From: Sorghum bicolor
Lineage: Eukaryota > Streptophyta > Magnoliopsida > Poales > Poaceae
Direction: 5' to 3'
Length of the DNA: 64,000 nt
Assembly (NCBI RefSeq): GCF_000003195.3
Contig: NC_012871.2
Location: 60,255,802 to 60,319,801, forward strand
The stretch's first letter is position 1. Every line of letters starts with the position of its first letter. This document shows positions 58,749-64,000 of this stretch, one piece after another. The notes under the pieces are model-generated. The model was not told the DNA's origin and did no database searches. It saw only the letters and a program-made list of their open reading frames with translations. The position numbers and the translations under genes were made by a program.

Positions 58749-61700
58749 TGTAACATCCCGGATTTTTACGAAAAACCAAAAATACGAACTTTTTAAAATT
58801 TTTCCTGTAATCGTGTGAAGCATATAGTTTCTAGGTCTAACTCGATCCTAACCCGCTAACAAAACGTCGCATTCATATAGAATCGTTTGTAGACGAGTGC
58901 TCTTAATCGCGAGTCGTCTTAAGTTGGGTCTTGTTTAGGGTTTTGAGTTTCTTTTGGAGTGCACAAATCCGTAGCAAAGTCTTTCTGAATCTCTGTTGAG
59001 CCTATCTCAAAGGCGAAGCGAATCCCTTCTCAATCTTTCCGTTGGAGTACGTCTCAAACTCCATTGGATTTTATCCGATCTCCTTTTGAATCTTCTCCAA
59101 CTCCTTTTGTTTTCATTCCATTGTGTTTAATCAAAAATAGAAAACCATTTTCTCCTCCTCTCTTATTTTTCTCTCCTTTCTCCCCCTCGTGCATGCCCAT
59201 CCAGGCCTCCTAGCGCCCCCCTCCCTGGCCCATAGCGTGGACAGCAGCGCCGGCCCACCCCCTCCCCTCTCCGCGGCCCAGCTACCTCTCCCTTGGCCCA
59301 AGCCACCCAGCGGCCCAGCTCCAAGCCACGCGGCCCAGGCAGAGGCCCAACCGGCGCCATCCCCCTTCCAACCGCGCGGCCCAGCCAGCTCCCCATCTCC
59401 ACTCCACGGCCCGCGCAGCAGCCAAGGCCCACCTAGCCCAAGACCAGCACCCCTGGAACCCTAGGTGTGCCCCCTGGCTCCCAGACGCCGTCGCCGCGCC
59501 CCTGCAGCGCCGCACTCGTGCCCTGGACGCCCGTGCTGCTGCCAGATGAGCGCCACGCGGCCCGCCCAACGGCACGGACGCCGAGGATCACCGCCCGCAG
59601 CGCCTAGCACCCCTGGAACCCTAGGCCACGACGCGTATAAGAGCCCGAGCCGCCGCCCTCCTCTTCTATCCCACGACGCCGCCGCTCTGCTCCACCACCC
59701 AGTGACGCCAAGCACCACCTCGCCCCGGAGCCAGAGCCGCCGCGCCGCGCCGCGCCGAGCTTCGGCCTCGCCCTCGCCCCGGCCGCCGCGACGACGCCAT
59801 CAGACCGCGTGCTCGCCACGGTCGCCACGTCCAGGAGCGACGCCGCGGCGAGTGCTCCCTTTTCGTCGAGCTCCACCACGACAGCGCCACGACCGCCGTG
59901 CGTCCTCGACCCGAGCCGCGACGCCGGACTTCGACAGCACCTCGTCAAGCTTCGCCCTCGCGCATCCGTCGCCGCCGAGCCGAGCGTCGACGCCGAGCGT
60001 TCCGCACCGAGCAGGAGCCCAGCACGCCCACGACGGCCGACCACTGCGGGTGTGTCGCGGCATAACCGCGGGCACGCCGAGCCCCGTCCCCGAGCCACCA
60101 CGACGACGCCGTGCTCGAGCCCCATCGCCCCCGTGTCGTCCTCGCCAAGTCGAGCAGCCGCGCCACCGCCGAGCTCGCCGCGGTCACCACGTCAGCGCCG
60201 GCCATGGTGATCGCGAACCCGACCACGACGTCGTGCTCAGCGTGCCATGGTGACCGCGAACTTCTCCTTTTGCTGGCCACCGTTCATCTCTGCACGTGCA
60301 GCACAGCCTCAGCAGCAGCAGCACCCCATCTTCGGCAACATCCACTGCCGCTGGTGAGACAGTAGGCAAGCTTTGTTCTTCTCCTCATTGTGGTTGACCT
60401 TGTCGCTGTCCTTGCTGAGACCGGCCTTCGTGCCATGTTTTACTGCTGTCACAGGGAGGCCTCGGACCTGCTACACCTTCCCACGGAAGCCGCAACGCTA
60501 GAGCTACCATGAGTGGAACCTCGCAGCACCGCTGATCGCCTTTGCAACATTTTGCCGAGCACCGGCCAATGACGAAGCCGCGCGACCAAGCATGACCACC
60601 ACTTCGCTGCATCCGAAGAACAACAGCTGCTACCACAGCCCATCGGCTCCAAGGTCGAGCCCCGAACCCTAGTTGGCGTCATTCCCGATGCCAACAAAAA
60701 CCCTATTCTGCTTTCATACACTTGCTATATGATTCATCTTTATCCATCTATCTATACTTGTCGATACATGAATTATTTATTCTATGCCTGTGCCGTGCCT
60801 TCGTGCCGGTCTGTTTATCTATCCGTTTATCTATCTCTGTTGGTCGCTATGGAAATGTGCTACTCTACTTTGTCTTTGTGTTGGTCGCGGCATTGTGGTT
60901 CTTTGTGCGTTGGTTCTTGTGTCATGTGGTTGGTTGGTTGTGAACCGTGCCTTCGAGCCGGTTGAGAGAGTGATGTGTTTGAATGTTGCGATCGCGAGTT
61001 GTCTCGCCATGGTCGTAGTGCCAAGCATATCCCTTCTCGGGTTGTCGTCGTTCTTTCTTTTGTTATTTGCCTGAGGACTGAGCCTTCGAGCCGGTCGGGG
61101 AAGTGGTAGTGCGTTTGATCATTTCGATCGTGGGTTCGTCCCGCCGTGATCGCGATGCCGAGCGTAACTCGTCTCCCCGTGTTTAGTTGACTTCGTTGCG
61201 CTACGGTCGTTAGCTCCTATTCCCGTCCCTCGGACGTGGTCATCGTGGACTCGATGTCGTTAACGACGCGGTTCTTACCCGCACACCCGAGACCTAAATG
61301 ACCTAGTCGAGTGGGATACGAATTAGGGGACAACCTTCGTGGAACAGTCGGAGGCCAACTCGTTAGGTGAAGCTCATGGTCGCGAGACGCCTCGCCATGG
61401 CCATTGAGCCTATCCCATTTTTCTCGCGTGTTTATTTATTCTGTCTCGTATGCTTATGCCACCTAGACCCGGGCATTTCCCTAGTTCCCGCGATGACAAC
61501 CGCATCGCCTGAAACTACGGAAATGACCTTGTGCCGATTCAGAAGCACCTAGGTTGAGAAGTGTTATGAGTTGGAGTAGATCGTGGGGTCGTATCTCTTT
61601 TAACCAATCGTCGTTCGCTCCATGGCGAGTTGGTCGAAAGAGTGTGATTCATTCTTCTTCTCTCTTGTTCTCAATCCCATCGATCCAGTAAGATGTGGAT

Positions 61701-64000
61701 TAAGCCTCTTTTGCTTGTTTGATGTTTCGTTTCCAATCCCGTGATTCTCGCTGTTGCTATGGCGAGTGGGTCACACGAAGATGAATCTCGTATCCCTTCC
61801 CTGCCTTTTTGGTTCTTTGTGCTTAAACTCTTGTATGTTTGTACTTAATCAACCGTAGCATTTCTTTGGTTCTCGCGGTGACAACCGCACCGCTAAGAAC
61901 CTTAGTGATGTCTTAGTGCATTTAGTGCACCTAGGTTGTGGCGCCCTACAAGTAGTTTGAGCACTCGTGTCCTTGGTGTGTCACTCCCTCTTATGCCCTG
62001 TCTTTTGCCGTGGCATGAGTATTGGAAGGAGTAGACCACTTCCCTTCTTCTTCTCTCTTTATTCCACCCTCTCTTGGCTCTCTCCAACTACAATGGCGTA
62101 TGGGTTGAGAGAGACCGGAACTTCTCGTGCTCATAGTCTTTACGATTCCTGTCGATCTCTATGACACTTGGATCGAAAGACCGTAAGCTGTGGTGTTTGC
62201 TTAGAATGAGTTAGAGTCTAAGCCATTTATTAAAGCCGTACAGGTCGACACGATCGACCCGGGAAGTACCGGCTAGGCTAAGACTCAAGCTTGTACTTGG
62301 TGAACAACCATTTCCGTTTCTTTTAGCCCAGGGATCGGACACCCACCGAGAGGGCTAAGCCGTTTTCCTTTTGGTGCTCTTTCAGTGTAGTTGTCCTTCA
62401 GTGTTTTGTCGCCTCTTTTCACAGTCTTTCTAGGACTAGTGGATTGATTGTTTCGCCTTGTTTGTCGTTTACGAGGTAGTTGCTTCGGGTAGCGTTGATC
62501 GAATCGGAACCAGTTGAAGGAAGGACATGCAGATAGGAGAAAGACCTTGGATGAGTACAACTACAAGTGAACTGAGGATCTTGGAAATGTCACTCGACAG
62601 GTGCCACGTCCCACCCAACCTCGTAGAATCCTATTAGACATACAATATGTAGATGCTAGTGCTTTACTTTTATGCAAATGAATTGAGATAGGTTGCATGG
62701 TAGAAATGCTTGTGAGCCATTGCCTTGTTGCAACCTATAACCCTCGCACACCCGCTGTTAGGTTAGACGCTTGCAAACTACTTGCTACTACTTCTACTAC
62801 GCATTATATCTGTGATGTGATGCATTGTGGAGGATTGGATGTGAGTGGATCAGGCACGTGGTGCCGATAACTGGTTAAGAAATGGATAATGGATTTGGGG
62901 AGATCTTGGCGTGTGTCTTGGGTGTGTGGTGAGGGTCGAGTCGACCGAGCAGGATCTACGACGAGTCTTGGGACAAGTCTTGCCGGAGGACGCTACCTGG
63001 GCGTTCTCCACGAGAGATACCTGTGGCGGGTACATGTGACAGGGAGAGGTCCCGGAGTGGAGTGTCTTCGTGGGACGAAGCACCGGGATGGGAGGTGCTG
63101 TTTAGCACGGGGTAATCGGATGTCCCGTCGAGCGGGGCATCGGTTGGCCCCTCGTGAAGATGTCCTGTTCGGTCACCCTAAGGACTGAGATGTCCTGAGA
63201 ACCGGTTCGTAGGAAGCCTTGCATTCCCACTCGCCTTAGCCATGGAACGGGACGGATGTACGACCAGCTAGGGCGGTGCCACTACTACTAGGTTGTTAGC
63301 GGAAAGTGTAGGGAGGTACGGGCCTGGGACCCACACCCTCCTAAGACAGCGTAGTGACCTTGGGGGCCCGGTACTACGTCTCACAGTCTCAGCATGCCGG
63401 TGGTACTCCGGCATGGCCCCAGTCCTGAGTGGTAGGGTGGCATCGTGTTTAGTTGGAAGGCAGCCCGGTATCAGCCTAGACGATGTACAGCTTCGATGAT
63501 GGTGATCTTGTGGGTAGTGCAAACCTCTGCAGAGTTTTTGGTTGATCGATCGATACATATGCCGTTTACGGCTATGGACCTTTCCTATGTTTCCGCTTCA
63601 CTTGACTAGTGAGAGGAGTCCTTTCTACCTTCCCCTGGGTTTGTGTTGGATCCGGCGTTGGCCGATGAGGCAAGGCACGAGCGGGAGTCGTACTTGCCGC
63701 CTAGAGAGTGAGAGTGTGGTGAGATGTGTGTGATGGGATGGATGGATGGATGTGTGGAAGAGATGGAATAAAACTTGATGAATTATTACTATATAATATT
63801 GATGAACTTACATAGGAAAAACTACAGCCATATATATAGGCCTCTTGAATCACCCTTGCATTCCACTTACCACAAAGCTTACGCAAAAGCATAGGGTGGG
63901 AGCCAGTGGCCAGTACAAATCGTACTAAAAATTGTTTAGCAGGTTTTGAACGTGGTCCATGACGATGACTACGGAGAATAGAAGGATTAGGTGGTCTTGT
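58749..64000 (+). repeat. 3' LTR of the LARD-like element, incomplete
   Basis: Collinear with 51468-56715. Notable differences from the first copy include an extra GCCGC-type unit near 59745 and a shorter C run near 59219. It continues past the window end. Confidence 0.9.

Larger units (their letters stand above)
51468..64000 (+). mobile_element. LARD-like non-autonomous LTR retrotransposon, right LTR truncated by window end
   Basis: Two direct copies 7,281 bp apart start TGTAACATCCCGGA. The first LTR is 51468-57044 (5,577 bp), the internal region only 1,704 bp (57045-58748), and the second LTR 58749 onward. The primer site follows the first LTR and a polypurine tract precedes the second, which distinguishes this from a segmental duplication. 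No retrotransposon protein is encoded anywhere. In about 5,250 comparable bp I counted some 18 substitutions and a few small indels, so it is young. About 329 bp of the right LTR should lie beyond 64000. The target duplication should be GAGGA (51463-51467), but its partner is outside. Confidence 0.9.

Noticed and set aside
51468..64000. Segmental tandem duplication of 7.28 kb
   Set aside because: The repeats begin and end with TG/CA, a Met-type primer site follows the first and a polypurine tract precedes the second, which fits LTRs; a third copy beyond the window would reopen the question.

Overview
The window is nuclear DNA of a grass, probably of the sorghum/sugarcane/Miscanthus group (Andropogoneae). 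The evidence is large Ty3/gypsy and Copia LTR retrotransposons nested in one another, Tourist-like MITEs of the type common in sorghum, Stowaway and hAT-like elements, L1 LINE tails, Helitron-like ends, and one GC-rich single-exon gene of grass type. The species is inference. No rRNA gene, tRNA gene or CRISPR array was recognised.

Layout. 1-8907: old nested retrotransposon debris, namely two plus-strand LTR 3' ends (at 1003 and 4280), a degenerate ~180-bp tandem array (about 1206-2830), and a minus-strand LTR with its polypurine tract (5822-7458). 8908-21012: a nearly complete, young Tekay/Del-like chromovirus on the minus strand (12.1 kb, LTRs of 2.89 kb, target duplication AACCC). It has an extra ORF upstream of gag, an intact pol with a chromodomain-like tail, and one frameshift in gag. 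21018-33100: AT-rich intergenic DNA with Tourist-like MITEs, an L1 3' end, long CT and GA microsatellites, a ~0.9-kb foldback and a Helitron-like copy. 33497-35110 (minus): the only host gene I can support, a BCS1/ASD-type AAA-ATPase of 537 residues. 35240-51467: more intergenic DNA with an L1 tail, MITEs, a 1.18-kb hAT-like non-autonomous element, a second Helitron-like copy, and an L1 RNase H region split by a 2.26-kb solo Copia-type LTR whose palindromes are spaced exactly 21 bp apart. 51468-64000: a young LARD-like element with LTRs of about 5.58 kb around only 1.7 kb of non-coding internal DNA. Its second LTR runs off the window and it sits in the end of a Stowaway MITE.

How the parts relate. 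The chromovirus encodes protease, reverse transcriptase, RNase H and integrase, although its gag is broken. The LARD encodes nothing but keeps a Met-type primer site, a polypurine tract and the same 18-bp inverted repeat before it that the chromovirus has, so a Tekay-type element is the natural candidate for its trans-acting partner. Three LTR families here share a cassette of three consecutive palindromes whose arms differ in compensating ways. No defence system, gene cluster or coding operon was found; the most unusual content is structural DNA in transposable elements.
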